Below the pieces are notes generated by a model. That model was not told where the DNA came from, did not search any database, and saw only the letters and a program-made list of their open reading frames with translations. Below, in pieces: positions 51,705-60,668 of a stretch of 64,000 bases of DNA. The position numbers were made by a program, and so were the translations under genes. The DNA is from Cellulophaga sp. HaHaR_3_176. Its GTDB lineage: Bacteria > Bacteroidota > Bacteroidia > Flavobacteriales > Flavobacteriaceae. Position 1 is the first letter of the stretch; every line of letters starts with the position of its first letter. The stretch covers positions 2,444,001 through 2,508,000 of the forward strand of contig NZ_CP058990.1 of NCBI RefSeq assembly GCF_019021925.1, written 5' to 3'.

Positions 51705-52271
51705 TTGAAAAAAGAAATCGAAATTGGAGATTGGGTTAATTCTTATTCTAAAGGAATATTTAGAGTCGAAAAAATATTTGATAGGTTTTATGAAGAGAGC
51801 TCTCCTTTAATACCAAAAGGAAAGAAAATTGGAGATCCACAAAACAGAATTGTTCTTTCGAAAAGGTTTTTAAACTCTAAATTCAAAAAGTCTTTTAGCT
51901 ATGATAGATGTGATGAATCCTTAATTACACATCTAACAAAAAAGGATCTCAACGTATTAGATAAAGTCATTACCGAAAAACCTGAACTTATAGTTGAACT
52001 GGATACGTACGAAATACCACCGCTAACTTCTATTTATAATACAGACTTACAAATCGACAATGAAAATGATTTACAGTTAGTCAATGAATTGGTTGAATTT
52101 ATAAAAAAGGGAAGGTCCTTTCTAGAAATTGAAACAGAAATGAAAAGACTAGACATACTACGTTTAATACCTAAGTACTTTGGAAACTACAAGTTTCAAC
52201 TGTTTAATTTCGATGAAGAATCTATGGATAAACGCAAAGTATGGAGAGATGCTAAATTAAATACATACTAA
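51705..52271 (+). CDS. Hypothetical protein coupled to a WGR-like propeller protein
   Basis: A 188-aa protein beginning with TTG at 51705. Residues 1-70 (EIGDWVNSYSKGIFRVEKIF) look like a small beta-barrel of the type seen in immunity proteins that start with I-x-x-G-D-W-V. The C-terminal part is helical. It overlaps the next gene by one base (TAATG), so the products are probably made in fixed ratio and act together. No family name recognised. Confidence 0.75.
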   Translation: MKKEIEIGDWVNSYSKGIFRVEKIFDRFYEESSPLIPKGKKIGDPQNRIVLSKRFLNSKFKKSFSYDRCDESLITHLTKKDLNVLDKVITEKPELIVELDTYEIPPLTSIYNTDLQIDNENDLQLVNELVEFIKKGRSFLEIETEMKRLDILRLIPKYFGNYKFQLFNFDEESMDKRKVWRDAKLNTY

Positions 52272-53404
52272 TGATTAAAAAACACTCACTTCTAAATAAA
52301 GAATTAAATAAGATCTTTAATATTGAGTTAGTAGGCTTGAAGGTTGTTTATGAATCTGGTAAAATAGATAAGCCAAGAACTTATGAGAAAGAGTTTAAAT
52401 CTGACGAAGAAGCTTTAAAATTCTTTTATAAAAAAGAATGGGAAATGTTGAAAAAAGGATTTGTCTTAAACAATCCAGAAGCAACATTCGGTAATGCCAA
52501 ATTGCATTATTTTACGAGTAGTGGCTATTCTGGTTGTTTATCTTTCGCAAACACTCCTAATGATATTTTTGTCTATGAACAGGGCTCTTATGATGACCCT
52601 AAAGACCAATACGACTTTTTAATTAATATTGATAAAAGCGGAAACTTAAAAAGTAAAATAAAACTTCCCGATATTTTACCATGGGACATTCAGTATAACT
52701 CCAGCAACAATTCTTTACTAATTAAATTAGACCATCACATTTACACCTTCAATATCAATGATCAAAGTTTTCACAAAATAGCAGATAGGGAAAAAGGCAA
52801 CTGGGCAAGTTTCATTTCAATTGCCAAAAAAGCTTATGCATACGGTACAAACGAACAATTGACAGTTAAGGATTTTGACAATACTATCTTATTCAATCAA
52901 AATTATAAAGTGGAAATAATTAAAGGAAGTAATTGTTTTTCTGCCACGCTGTCCAAGACTAAAAATATCATTGCTCTTCATAACAAACTAGGCGAAGTTG
53001 AATTATTTGACTTTAAAACAAACAACTATTTAAAGACCATTAAAGGTGACTTTAAAGGTATTGATAAAATGGAATTTGTAGCATCTGACAGCATCCTAAT
53101 TTTAAAACAGCACTACCACCAACCATTACTATATATTAATGTCGAAAAAAATGAACAAGTATATTACCCTAGTTTAGAAATTCCGGAATATTTTAAAGGT
53201 GTAGTAGATTTTTGTTTGAATAAAGAAGCATCTAAATTAGTTCTGTCTCAAGGTAATAAAGCCCATGTTTACGACATGGAGAATAAAAAGCACCTTCATA
53301 GTTTTAAAATAGAGCATTCCGTAAAAACAGCAAATATAAAATTCATTGATAACGATTTAGGCGTAAGAACAGATTATGGGTGTTTTAGTTTGTACACAGT
53401 ATAA
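52271..53404 (+). CDS. WGR-like domain fused to a beta-propeller
   Basis: A 377-aa protein. Residues about 10-65 look like a WGR domain (NIELVGLKVVYESGKIDK, YEKEFKSDEEALKFF, MLKKGF), although the WGR triplet itself is not kept. The rest is a propeller with blades such as HHIYTFNINDQSFHKIADR, NIIALHNKLGEVELFDFKTN and SKLVLSQGNKAHVYDMENKK. It resembles the propeller protein at 42197 in design. Function unknown; no signal peptide. Confidence 0.72.
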   Translation: MIKKHSLLNKELNKIFNIELVGLKVVYESGKIDKPRTYEKEFKSDEEALKFFYKKEWEMLKKGFVLNNPEATFGNAKLHYFTSSGYSGCLSFANTPNDIFVYEQGSYDDPKDQYDFLINIDKSGNLKSKIKLPDILPWDIQYNSSNNSLLIKLDHHIYTFNINDQSFHKIADREKGNWASFISIAKKAYAYGTNEQLTVKDFDNTILFNQNYKVEIIKGSNCFSATLSKTKNIIALHNKLGEVELFDFKTNNYLKTIKGDFKGIDKMEFVASDSILILKQHYHQPLLYINVEKNEQVYYPSLEIPEYFKGVVDFCLNKEASKLVLSQGNKAHVYDMENKKHLHSFKIEHSVKTANIKFIDNDLGVRTDYGCFSLYTV

Positions 53405-53483
53405 AACACGGGACATAATACTATAAACGACAACTAAAGCGTTCTTGATAAACTAAAGCTCTTCCCACTTTATAAAATTATAT

Positions 53484-54287
53484 ATGACCCATAAACAGAT
53501 TTTAGATAAGATAGGCTTTATCGCTCTAACTCAAGCAATAGATGAAGACTTAGCCAGGTTGGTTACTAGAGGATTGGCATTTAAAAAAGGAGGAAGTATA
53601 ACAGACGTTTCTTCCTATGTTTTACCTAAGATTTTAATGCGGTGGAACTGTGTTCTTTTAGCAGATAGCGGTCTTGCTAAATTTTATAAAGAAAAAGTTG
53701 TTCTTACCCTAGCTATTCTATTACATAAATATGGCTTTTCTGATAATGAAATAACTAAAAAGGCAACAATCGCAATAGATACTCTAAATGATGGAGTGGT
53801 TTTAAGTGATGATTTTTACAGAAAATCTAGTCAAATAAAAGATTTTCTTTTAACCAAACCAAAAGAGCTAAAACGAAAACCTGCAAAACAGCAGAGCATT
53901 ACATTTTTCAGAGCAAAAGATGTTATTTTCATTAATGTTTCAGGTAAATTTTATATTGCATATATACATGAATTGACAGGAACAAATGAAAGTCCTGTAA
54001 TAGAATTGTATGATGTTACGTACGATAAAAAACCTACACTAGAGGATATTAAAATGCTTAAGGCAAAAGGAGTAATGTATAATGACGGAATTATAAGAAA
54101 GGCTCTTTTTGCAATTTATGGAATGAAATATCAACCAGATTTTGCAAATCAAATTCATTTATTAAAATCTTGCTCAGGTTCAGAAATGTTACCGGAAGAC
54201 AGCCATTTAGAAGAATCTGTAGGGGTTTATACCGTTAGTAATCTATTTGTCATGCAAGATAAAATCATAGACATGTTTGCAAGCTAA
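53484..54287 (+). CDS. Hypothetical protein
   Basis: A 267-aa cytosolic protein of unknown family. The N-terminal half is helical (ILDKIGFIALTQAIDEDLAR, VLTLAILLHKYGFSDNEITK); residues 130-190 form a beta region (ITFFRAKDVIFINVSGKFYI, IELYDVTYDKKPTLEDIKML) that recalls Imm26-like small domains. It stands alone with about 80-130 bp on each side. I cannot assign a function. Confidence 0.7.
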   Translation: MTHKQILDKIGFIALTQAIDEDLARLVTRGLAFKKGGSITDVSSYVLPKILMRWNCVLLADSGLAKFYKEKVVLTLAILLHKYGFSDNEITKKATIAIDTLNDGVVLSDDFYRKSSQIKDFLLTKPKELKRKPAKQQSITFFRAKDVIFINVSGKFYIAYIHELTGTNESPVIELYDVTYDKKPTLEDIKMLKAKGVMYNDGIIRKALFAIYGMKYQPDFANQIHLLKSCSGSEMLPEDSHLEESVGVYTVSNLFVMQDKIIDMFAS

Positions 54288-54415
54288 TTACCACCCTACA
54301 AAGCTGTGTATAAAACATAGCTAGTAACACCTAACTTAGAGGTTTACTTATCTGATTAACAAAAAGCTAAGTACATTTAATTCCCCAACTATAACAGAGA
54401 CGTAAAAAACAAAGC

Positions 54416-55420
54416 ATGAAATTAAAATGGATAACTAATCCGGTAAGTATAGACAAGTCTTTTATTGAAACGGAAGTTACGTCTGGCAATAATGTTATTG
54501 TTCAATGGGATAAAACTACGTACACTGACGAAATGCTTTCTGAGCTAAATACGCTAGCTGGTAAATTAGATAATAATTTGCAGATTAGATTTTACGGACA
54601 CAGTGATAAAACATTCGATTGTAAAACACTTTTAAAAGTCAGTAACGTTAAAAGTCTATCCATTAATTGTTTGAAAAAAATCAAAAACCTAAATCAGTTG
54701 TCTGAATTAAAAAATTTAGAGAAACTTATTATAGGTTTAGATGATTTTAAAGATGTCGAGCTATTAAAATCTGATAATTTAAAAAGTATTACAGAACTGC
54801 ATTTAGGTGATACTAAAAACATGAATCTAGAATATCTAAAAGATTATAACAAATTAAATAGTTTGGGTATCTCTGGGCAATTCAAGAATATAGATTCCAT
54901 AGGGGAAATAGAAAACCTAGAAACACTAACCCTAAGTTCAATTGGTCATAAAGAATCTTTAAGTTTTGTCAACCAATTAAAGAAACTAAAACACCTACAT
55001 ATTAGTTTAGGCAGTAGAGAAAATATCGATGAAATTAATGGGGAGCAGTTAGAGACATTAAAACTACTTTGGATTAAAAATCTACAATCACTTAATAACC
55101 TAAGTCGATTTAAAAACTTAAAATACCTGCAAGTTGAAAATCAAAGAAACATAACGACACTTGAGTTTAATTCTGAAATGAAATCATTATCAAGACTGGG
55201 AGTTATTAATTGCAAAGGATTAGAAAAATTAGAAGGATTAGAAAAACTAAAAGCTCTAAAAACTTTAGTAATTACTAGGTCATTAAAACTTGAATTCGAT
55301 AGTGTTATAAATCAAAAATTAGCGCCCACATTAGAGCATTTCAACTTTATCACAGAACGAAAAGCTATAGATAAAGGCATCAAAGAAAAAATACGAGAAT
55401 TAGGGTATAAAACAACTTAA
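54416..55420 (+). CDS. Leucine-rich-repeat protein 2
   Basis: A 334-aa cytosolic LRR protein with repeats such as LKNLEKLIIGLDDFKDVELL, NKLNSLGISGQFKNIDSI, ENLETLTLSSIGHKESLSFV and LKALKTLVITRSLKLEF. It resembles LRR protein 1 (50059) in size, repeat type and acidic/basic composition, so the two are probably paralogues. The SUKH gene starts directly after its stop codon, with no gap, so the pair is translationally linked. Confidence 0.85.
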   Translation: MKLKWITNPVSIDKSFIETEVTSGNNVIVQWDKTTYTDEMLSELNTLAGKLDNNLQIRFYGHSDKTFDCKTLLKVSNVKSLSINCLKKIKNLNQLSELKNLEKLIIGLDDFKDVELLKSDNLKSITELHLGDTKNMNLEYLKDYNKLNSLGISGQFKNIDSIGEIENLETLTLSSIGHKESLSFVNQLKKLKHLHISLGSRENIDEINGEQLETLKLLWIKNLQSLNNLSRFKNLKYLQVENQRNITTLEFNSEMKSLSRLGVINCKGLEKLEGLEKLKALKTLVITRSLKLEFDSVINQKLAPTLEHFNFITERKAIDKGIKEKIRELGYKTT

Positions 55421-55912
55421 ATGGAATTAGAATTATATAAAAAATTGACTACTGCAGGGTTTAATGTAGTACACGCTTTATCTAAAAATGAAATTTCTAA
55501 AAGCTTGTTGGAACGCTATGCAAACCTACCTTCAGATTATTTACAATTTCTTAAAAACTTTGAAAGCATTTCTAATTCAACCAATACTGCTTGGTTTAAC
55601 TTAAACAGTGACTTTAACGGTGAAACGGGCAGTGAGTTTAAATGGAATGAATTTGAGTTATTAAGTTTGGAATGGAGTGAAGATGACAAAGAGGAATTAA
55701 TGAATATTAAAGAATTTTGGAAATTCCACATCCCCATTGTTTTGTCTGTAAATGACGGATATCAATTTTTCGCAATTTGTTTGGAAGATGAAAAATATGG
55801 CAAGATAGTTCATGGGCAAGAACCCGTTTTTGAAGATGTATCTAAAATTTGCAACAGCTTTATAGAACTAATTGATTTATTGGAGAAAAAGCAAATACCA
55901 AACATCATTTAA
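55421..55912 (+). CDS. SMI1/KNR4 (SUKH-1) family protein
   Basis: A 163-aa SUKH-domain protein: LERYANLPSDYLQFLKNFES near the N-terminus (the LP-x-x-Y motif of the family), then WKFHIPIVLSVNDGYQFFAI and GKIVHGQEPVFEDVSKICNS. SUKH proteins are the largest class of immunity proteins against nuclease and other polymorphic toxins. It is coupled to the LRR gene in front of it. No toxin gene is adjacent. Confidence 0.85.
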   Translation: MELELYKKLTTAGFNVVHALSKNEISKSLLERYANLPSDYLQFLKNFESISNSTNTAWFNLNSDFNGETGSEFKWNEFELLSLEWSEDDKEELMNIKEFWKFHIPIVLSVNDGYQFFAICLEDEKYGKIVHGQEPVFEDVSKICNSFIELIDLLEKKQIPNII

Positions 55913-56025
55913 TTAAACGAAATAAAACTAAGTCTTACCCGTTCCAAACAGGTAGGTTCAGCAGTTTAGCAAGCTGCTGTTCCCAGTAAAATCTAGATTA
56001 TATAGCAATCATTAATTAAAGAAAA

Positions 56026-56754
56026 ATGAAATTATTCCCGACTATTGAAGAGGTTTTTAAAGAACCAAAAGAGCACTATAAGTATATATTCTTTCCATTA
56101 TTGACACTAGTTTTAGAAGAACATAACCTTGGTAAAGGATTGGTTCACTTTGTTTCTGTTTGGGGAAATGGAGATCCTGATAATGAATTAGACCCTGGTA
56201 ATTTTGAGTACAATTATATAAAATTTAATCGCGAAGGAAATAAATATGTTTTCAATGGCAAATTAGACGAAATCGATACTTTTAAAGATATAGAGAAATG
56301 GTATAACGAAGCAGATAAAGAATACCAAGAGAATAAAGGTGATTACTTAAAACAACGAGAGCGTAACGAAGTTAGTGAGAGTAATTTACAGAAAAATCTT
56401 GATAGAAGAGAAAAAGTTGGCTTTGACTACTACCACTACTCAAAAGGCATTTTCAACTATTGGATTACTCGTGACAAATATTTAGAAACCGGAAAATTTA
56501 TTCAGGGTGGTTTTTATTCAGATGCTGAAAGCGGACACGAACGAGAAATATTCGAACAAATTGGTGGCGAAATTGATTACGATGAATTCGAATATTTTAT
56601 TGAGTTGTTAGAACAACTTAATGAAAATAAAGAAGCGAAACAGTTTATAGGCTCTTTAACTGGCTATGACTATTTAAGTTTTGGGGAAGATAAAATTCAC
56701 CTATTTTTAGATAACAAAAAAAATGAAGTACTACTTTATTCTGATTGGAGTTAA
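56026..56754 (+). CDS. Hypothetical acidic protein
   Basis: A 242-aa acidic cytosolic protein. A central charged helix (KWYNEADKEYQENKGDYLKQ) separates two mixed regions; the C-terminus (TGYDYLSFGEDKIHLFLDNK) looks like a small beta domain. Acidity, size and neighbours (SUKH, Imm17-like) are those of immunity proteins, but no family was recognised. Confidence 0.72.
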   Translation: MKLFPTIEEVFKEPKEHYKYIFFPLLTLVLEEHNLGKGLVHFVSVWGNGDPDNELDPGNFEYNYIKFNREGNKYVFNGKLDEIDTFKDIEKWYNEADKEYQENKGDYLKQRERNEVSESNLQKNLDRREKVGFDYYHYSKGIFNYWITRDKYLETGKFIQGGFYSDAESGHEREIFEQIGGEIDYDEFEYFIELLEQLNENKEAKQFIGSLTGYDYLSFGEDKIHLFLDNKKNEVLLYSDWS

Positions 56755-56781
56755 ATAGCTTCTTTTTAAGCGCTTCGCATC

Positions 56782-56955
56782 ATGAACCCACTTTGGCTTT
56801 ACGCTAAAACAGCAGTTCATCCAACATTTATTGAAACGCTAAAACAATTACCAAATGACAAACAGTCAAAAATCATTGAAAATATAAAGCTGGTTAATAA
56901 AATAAAGTTTAAACAATTGCAGAAAGAAATAAACAACAATTTGCACAACATATAA
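56782..56955 (+). CDS. Possible small gene or fragment, 57 aa
   Basis: An open frame beginning MNPLWLYAKTAVHPTFIETL and ending QKEINNNLHNI, in the gap between 56754 and 56979. The sequence is helical and Lys/Asn-rich and uses codons like its neighbours, but there is no family match that I recognise. It could be a small protein or the remnant of a larger helical one. It ends 23 bp before the Imm17-like gene. Confidence 0.35.
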   Translation: MNPLWLYAKTAVHPTFIETLKQLPNDKQSKIIENIKLVNKIKFKQLQKEINNNLHNI

Positions 56956-56978
56956 ACCTAAAACATCAAACTAAAAAT

Positions 56979-57236
56979 ATGGAAGAAAAATTTCAACTAG
57001 TAGTCGACTTTTTCCAACAAAACCCAGGGTACGCTTATTTACTGTTGTCTGCTGTTTTTCTAGTATACGGAATCGGTAATTTAATAAACAAAGATTGGGC
57101 AATAGACCCTGCAAACAGTACCCAAAAGTTTAACTATGAAATATTTGGACATAATGCATTTAGGTTTGTGAAAGGCTTTTTGTTTATATTAGGAGCTATT
57201 GCAGGTATTGTCGGGTTCTTTTCAACTTTAGATTAA
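56979..57236 (+). CDS. Imm17-like membrane immunity protein
   Basis: An 85-aa protein with two membrane helices (YAYLLLSAVFLVYGIGNLI and GFLFILGAIAGIVGFFSTL) joined by a short loop (INKDWAIDPANSTQK). Size, topology and the GN-x-x-x-KDW position fit the Imm17 family of small membrane immunity proteins. The assignment is by pattern; a cognate toxin is not visible. Confidence 0.6.
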   Translation: MEEKFQLVVDFFQQNPGYAYLLLSAVFLVYGIGNLINKDWAIDPANSTQKFNYEIFGHNAFRFVKGFLFILGAIAGIVGFFSTLD

Positions 57237-57262
57237 TAAAATTTAACTTATCCTCTACCCTA

Positions 57263-57925
57263 ATGAAAATTAAATCTGTTATCATATTACTTTTAGTCTT
57301 AATAGGGCATTCTTGTAAAACAGCTGTAAAGAAGACGAACACAAATCGAAAAATAAAGATTGAGTGGACTGAAAATTTAGAAGGCGACTTTTCTTTCAAA
57401 GAAAATTGGAGTTATAAAGAATCTATATATAAAAACTCCCACGGGCAATTAAGTTGTGATGGAGATTGTCCTCCTGAAATTGATCAAATGAAAGATGAAT
57501 CAGGTAAAATTTATAAAGATTCATTACAAGCATTCTATACCATTATTGATACAACACATATAAATCACTCTTTACAATCTGAAAACAAAATGTATGAATA
57601 TTCTGGAACAGATTTTATTGAATTTCAAAAAGTGGAAAACGAAATTATAAAAGGGAAATCGGCAAATAATGTATCAACAAACAGCAGTTTAATAATAGAA
57701 ATCAAAAACGATTTTTGCTCTGTTTGGGTTGATTTTAATAGCATTAGAGATTTAGGTCAAAATATTTTTCCTCTTGAAAATGGAACAATTAAAATTGACC
57801 GCAAACTATTTAAAAAAGGAACTTTGAAAGCTGTATTTGATTTTAAATTCAAAAACACTTTAGAACCTAAAAAAGCTCTTTTTTGGAAAGGTAAAGTTTA
57901 TAGTGAAATAAAAAATAAAACATAA
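57263..57925 (+). CDS. Putative lipoprotein
   Basis: A 220-aa protein with a lipoprotein signal (IILLLVLIGHSCKTAVKK). The mature part has a short Cys-containing acidic segment (LSCDGDCPPEIDQMKD) that might bind a metal, then beta-rich sequence to KALFWKGKVYSEIK. It starts 26 bp after the Imm17-like gene. Function unknown; immunity to a periplasmic toxin is one possibility. Confidence 0.72.
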   Translation: MKIKSVIILLLVLIGHSCKTAVKKTNTNRKIKIEWTENLEGDFSFKENWSYKESIYKNSHGQLSCDGDCPPEIDQMKDESGKIYKDSLQAFYTIIDTTHINHSLQSENKMYEYSGTDFIEFQKVENEIIKGKSANNVSTNSSLIIEIKNDFCSVWVDFNSIRDLGQNIFPLENGTIKIDRKLFKKGTLKAVFDFKFKNTLEPKKALFWKGKVYSEIKNKT

Positions 57926-57944
57926 TTTAGTATTTAATCGAAGG

Positions 57945-58074
57945 TTGTTTGCATTAATATTGTCTTTACTTTTTACAAGTTGTACGAGTGATGTATATTT
58001 TGTAGGAACTATATGGATATAACCCTTCTTGTTCTGAAATACAAATTACTGGAAATGGTGGTTGCGAGAGGTAA
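57945..58074 (+). pseudogene. Possible remnant of a small lipoprotein gene
   Basis: Reading from 57945 gives LFALILSLLFTSCTSD, a lipoprotein signal and lipobox, then a stop at 58020-58022. In the next frame the sequence continues with SCSEIQITGNGGCER and a stop at 58074. No proper start codon precedes the signal. This looks like a frameshifted fragment, but it may be chance. Confidence 0.3.
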
Positions 58075-58138
58075 CTTTGCAATCAAATTTTAGAATTAAC
58101 CCAATTTTAAAATAGTTTAAAAAACGTTATTTATTTTA

Positions 58139-58567
58139 ATGTCAAGAAAAAAAGGATTGCTATTAATGGTTGGCTTTATGATAATCACAATTACGGTTAT
58201 CAATTTAATTGCAAATAAAAGTATTACTAATTCACGTAAAATCGAAGTTGAATATTTTAAAAATTTAGATTTGAAAGTAACAGGAGTAATTTGCGGAATT
58301 GAAAAACAGACTGATACTTATAAATTTCTTATCACTATAAAAAATATAAAATCGAATTATAAAGAGTATTCCAAACCCAGTACTTTAGGCCCGTATTTTT
58401 GTATTATAAAAAATGATATAGCCATTTTTGCTGACAGTAATGATGGTTATAAACTCGGAGACTCTATATACATAGGAGAAAATAATACTGATCTTATAAA
58501 ATGTGTTTCCAAAATGGCAATACTAAATTTACTAAAAAAAGAAAGGATGCTATGCTTTACAGCTTAG
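58139..58567 (+). CDS. Small membrane-anchored protein, unknown
   Basis: A 142-aa protein with one N-terminal helix (GLLLMVGFMIITITVINLIA) and an extracytoplasmic beta-rich domain (DLKVTGVICGIEKQTDTYKF, then GDSIYIGENNTDLIKC). Two Cys residues could form a disulfide. This type of short anchored protein is common near immunity genes of Bacteroidota. No family recognised. Confidence 0.7.
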   Translation: MSRKKGLLLMVGFMIITITVINLIANKSITNSRKIEVEYFKNLDLKVTGVICGIEKQTDTYKFLITIKNIKSNYKEYSKPSTLGPYFCIIKNDIAIFADSNDGYKLGDSIYIGENNTDLIKCVSKMAILNLLKKERMLCFTA

Positions 58568-58684
58568 GTATTCCGAATAAAAGAATGACAGAATTAATTA
58601 AAATTGGTTGTGAATAAAAATTCACCCCCACCAATACTTGTAAATAATGCTAGATTAGTTATTCGAGATAGCTGTATTGAAATT

Positions 58685-59080
58685 ATGAATAAAATACTAA
58701 AAAAAATAATCTGGCTACTATTATATTTAGCATTCAATATCTCACTATTTTTTATTGAAATCATTTTCATCTTTAAAAAAAATGACACAATTTACACAAG
58801 CAATACTGGGTTTAACTCTTTAGATGATTTAGTAACCATATCTAATTCTGCTTTTAATTTCTTAGGAGAATTAGCGCTAGTAAGTTTTTCATTTATAGCT
58901 ATGGGTTTAGCACTAATCGCTTTTTTACTTTTTATACCTGTTTATATTTATTTTATAAAACCAAAATACAAAAACCACAAGAAGAGGTTTTTATTTAGCC
59001 TGTTAGCTTCTTTTGTTGTAGTGATTGTGCTAAAATTAATCCTGTATACTTGGATGTTTATTGATCTGAATTATTTATAA
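58685..59080 (+). CDS. Integral membrane protein, unknown
   Basis: A 131-aa protein from ATG 58685 with about three membrane helices (IIWLLLYLAFNISLFFIEII, LVSFSFIAMGLALIAFLLFI and LLASFVVVIVLKLILYTWMF). An upstream TTG at 58604 would add 27 hydrophilic residues; the ATG is preferred. Function unknown; last gene of the accessory island. Confidence 0.68.
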   Translation: MNKILKKIIWLLLYLAFNISLFFIEIIFIFKKNDTIYTSNTGFNSLDDLVTISNSAFNFLGELALVSFSFIAMGLALIAFLLFIPVYIYFIKPKYKNHKKRFLFSLLASFVVVIVLKLILYTWMFIDLNYL

Positions 59081-59283
59081 GACAAATTAAAGATTAACAT
59101 CAATAAATTAAGAATAAAATTTGATGATGAAAAAACATATGCGCTTGTTTATTGTTGTGCATATTGAGAAAATTTGTTGCTAACAAAATATTAAAATCAC
59201 AAAATTTATAATTTTTAAACCTCTAGTTTTTTAGAAATAAATTATCTTGCTCAAATCATTATTAATTATAAAAAACAAAGAAA

Positions 59284-59655
59284 ATGGAACGATTAAGTAA
59301 AAAATACATCAGCACAAAAAAAATGGAGTGGGAAGTACTTGGTGGAGGTGTATCTAGACAATTTTTAGGTTACGATAACCAAATCATGATGGTAAAAGTA
59401 AAATTTGACAAAGGTGCATTAGGTGCTCCTCATCAACATTTTCATACACAAGCTACTTTTTGTGTTTCAGGTAAATTTGAATTTGAAATTGATGGTGAAA
59501 AGAAAATCGTAGAAGCAGGAGATGGTGTTTACATTGAGCCTAACTTATTACACAGTGCAGTTTGCTTAGAAGAAGGAATGCTAATTGATACATTTAGCCC
59601 TGTAAGAGAAGATTTCTTAAGTGGTGGTGGTGTGTCTTATTTCGGAGACAAATAG
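59284..59655 (+). CDS. Cupin-domain protein
   Basis: A 123-aa single-domain cupin with motif 1 PHQHFHTQATFCVSGKFEFE (three His, metal-binding) and motif 2 GDGVYIEPNLLHSAV (His). Not closely similar to the other cupin at 13090. It is a single gene with a terminator behind it and 200 bp of free DNA in front, so it is regulated by itself. Substrate unknown; sugar or small-acid metabolism is usual for such proteins. Confidence 0.88.
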   Translation: MERLSKKYISTKKMEWEVLGGGVSRQFLGYDNQIMMVKVKFDKGALGAPHQHFHTQATFCVSGKFEFEIDGEKKIVEAGDGVYIEPNLLHSAVCLEEGMLIDTFSPVREDFLSGGGVSYFGDK

Positions 59656-59680
59656 TCATAAATAAAAAATAATTTACTCT

Positions 59681-59719
59681 AAGCTCAAAGATTCAAAACT
59701 GATTCTTTGAGCTTTTTTT
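59681..59719 (+). terminator. Terminator of the cupin gene
   Basis: AAGCTCAAAGATTC pairs with GATTCTTTGAGCTT (one bulge) around a short loop, followed by seven T residues. Confidence 0.88.
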
Positions 59720-59977
59720 CATTACATCATTTTCCTCACTTTCTTAGGCAATATTAAATCAAACTCTTCTCTCACTTGCTTAAACTAAAATATTATTCAG
59801 ATAATCCATTTATATGATGATATCTGAGGATTATATTAGCAAAATTAATATCGAATTTTTTCTTAAGTTTATAAGCTATTAACTATACACGACTATATCG
59901 GCGTAAATGTGTAATACAAGAAAAACATAAATTACAAAAGAACCACAAAGTGAACTTTATTAACTTTAATAATTTTT
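59720..59977. other. Intergenic stretch without a recognisable gene
   Basis: About 260 bp of AT-rich DNA. Near the right end TAACTTTA (59961-59968), nine bases before the ATG of the next gene, may be its -7 element. Nothing else was noticed. Confidence 0.5.
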
Positions 59978-60298
59978 ATGAGCATATTTAATCTATTCAA
60001 ACAAAGAAAAAAAGATAAAACGGAATTTAAATTTAATGATGCTGAAAACAAAGCTGTTTTTACTTGCAACCACGTGACAGATGAAAAAAGCCCAATTTTA
60101 TACGCATCACACGATAGTGACGGAGATTGGCAATTCTTATGTGGACAAAATAATCACGCAGAAGAAACTGCGAAAATTATTTCTTTGAAAAACGCAGTAG
60201 AATTAGATAATACTTTAAATGAATTATTTGAAATGCCTATTGGAGTTGGAGCTGAACGGGATGGAATTGGAAAAAAATGGAAACCGTTTAGAATTTAA
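59978..60298 (+). CDS. Small conserved-looking protein, unknown
   Basis: A 106-aa cytosolic protein. The pattern VFTCNHVTDEKSPILYASHD followed by GDWQFLCG and EETAKIISLKNAVELD is typical of a widespread small family in Bacteroidota without known function; the two Cys and the first His might bind a metal. The terminal GKKWKPFRI is also characteristic. Single gene. Confidence 0.75.
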   Translation: MSIFNLFKQRKKDKTEFKFNDAENKAVFTCNHVTDEKSPILYASHDSDGDWQFLCGQNNHAEETAKIISLKNAVELDNTLNELFEMPIGVGAERDGIGKKWKPFRI

Positions 60299-60668
60299 TT
60301 GGAGTTGATAATTAAAAAAAATATAACACGACAACACAGCTTATAAAAATTTGTTATTTTTAACTTAAACAACATTAGTTATTCTGTTTACTACTTCTTA
60401 TTTTTATAAGGAAAATACTTTCGACAAAACACAACTATTCTTACATATAACCGTTATAAAGTAATAAATTATATTACGAAACATAGACTTGCAATTGAAA
60501 CTCAATTAAATTATTAAGTGAGTTACAAATTTCAATAGTACTAGAGTTACAGAAAATGTAAGAACATTTTACTCCTCTTGAATTGGAAAATAAAAGTAAT
60601 AATAAAAGAGTTTTAATTTTCGAATTAGATATTATTTAGGATCATCATACAGTAAAAATAATTTATAA
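60299..60668. other. Long upstream region of the sensor kinase gene
   Basis: 370 bp of very AT-rich DNA. No open frame, repeat or strong hairpin was seen, and no TAnnTTTG element close to the start at 60669. The length leaves room for regulator binding sites. Confidence 0.5.

Noticed and set aside
53405..53440. Possible left half of another attC-like site (ACGGGACATAAT, then ACTATAAACG)
   Set aside because: It resembles the start of site 1, but no right half, stem or matching core was found.
54300..54345. Small inverted repeat AGCTGTG/CATAGCT between genes
   Set aside because: The spacers and GTT core of the cassette sites are missing; it may be a weak terminator or chance.
55960..55985. 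Inverted repeat CAGCAG/CTGCTG as terminator
   Set aside because: Short stem, long loop and no T-run.
57926..58138. Functional small lipoprotein gene
   Set aside because: The frame is broken by a stop and no start codon was found; listed only as a possible remnant.
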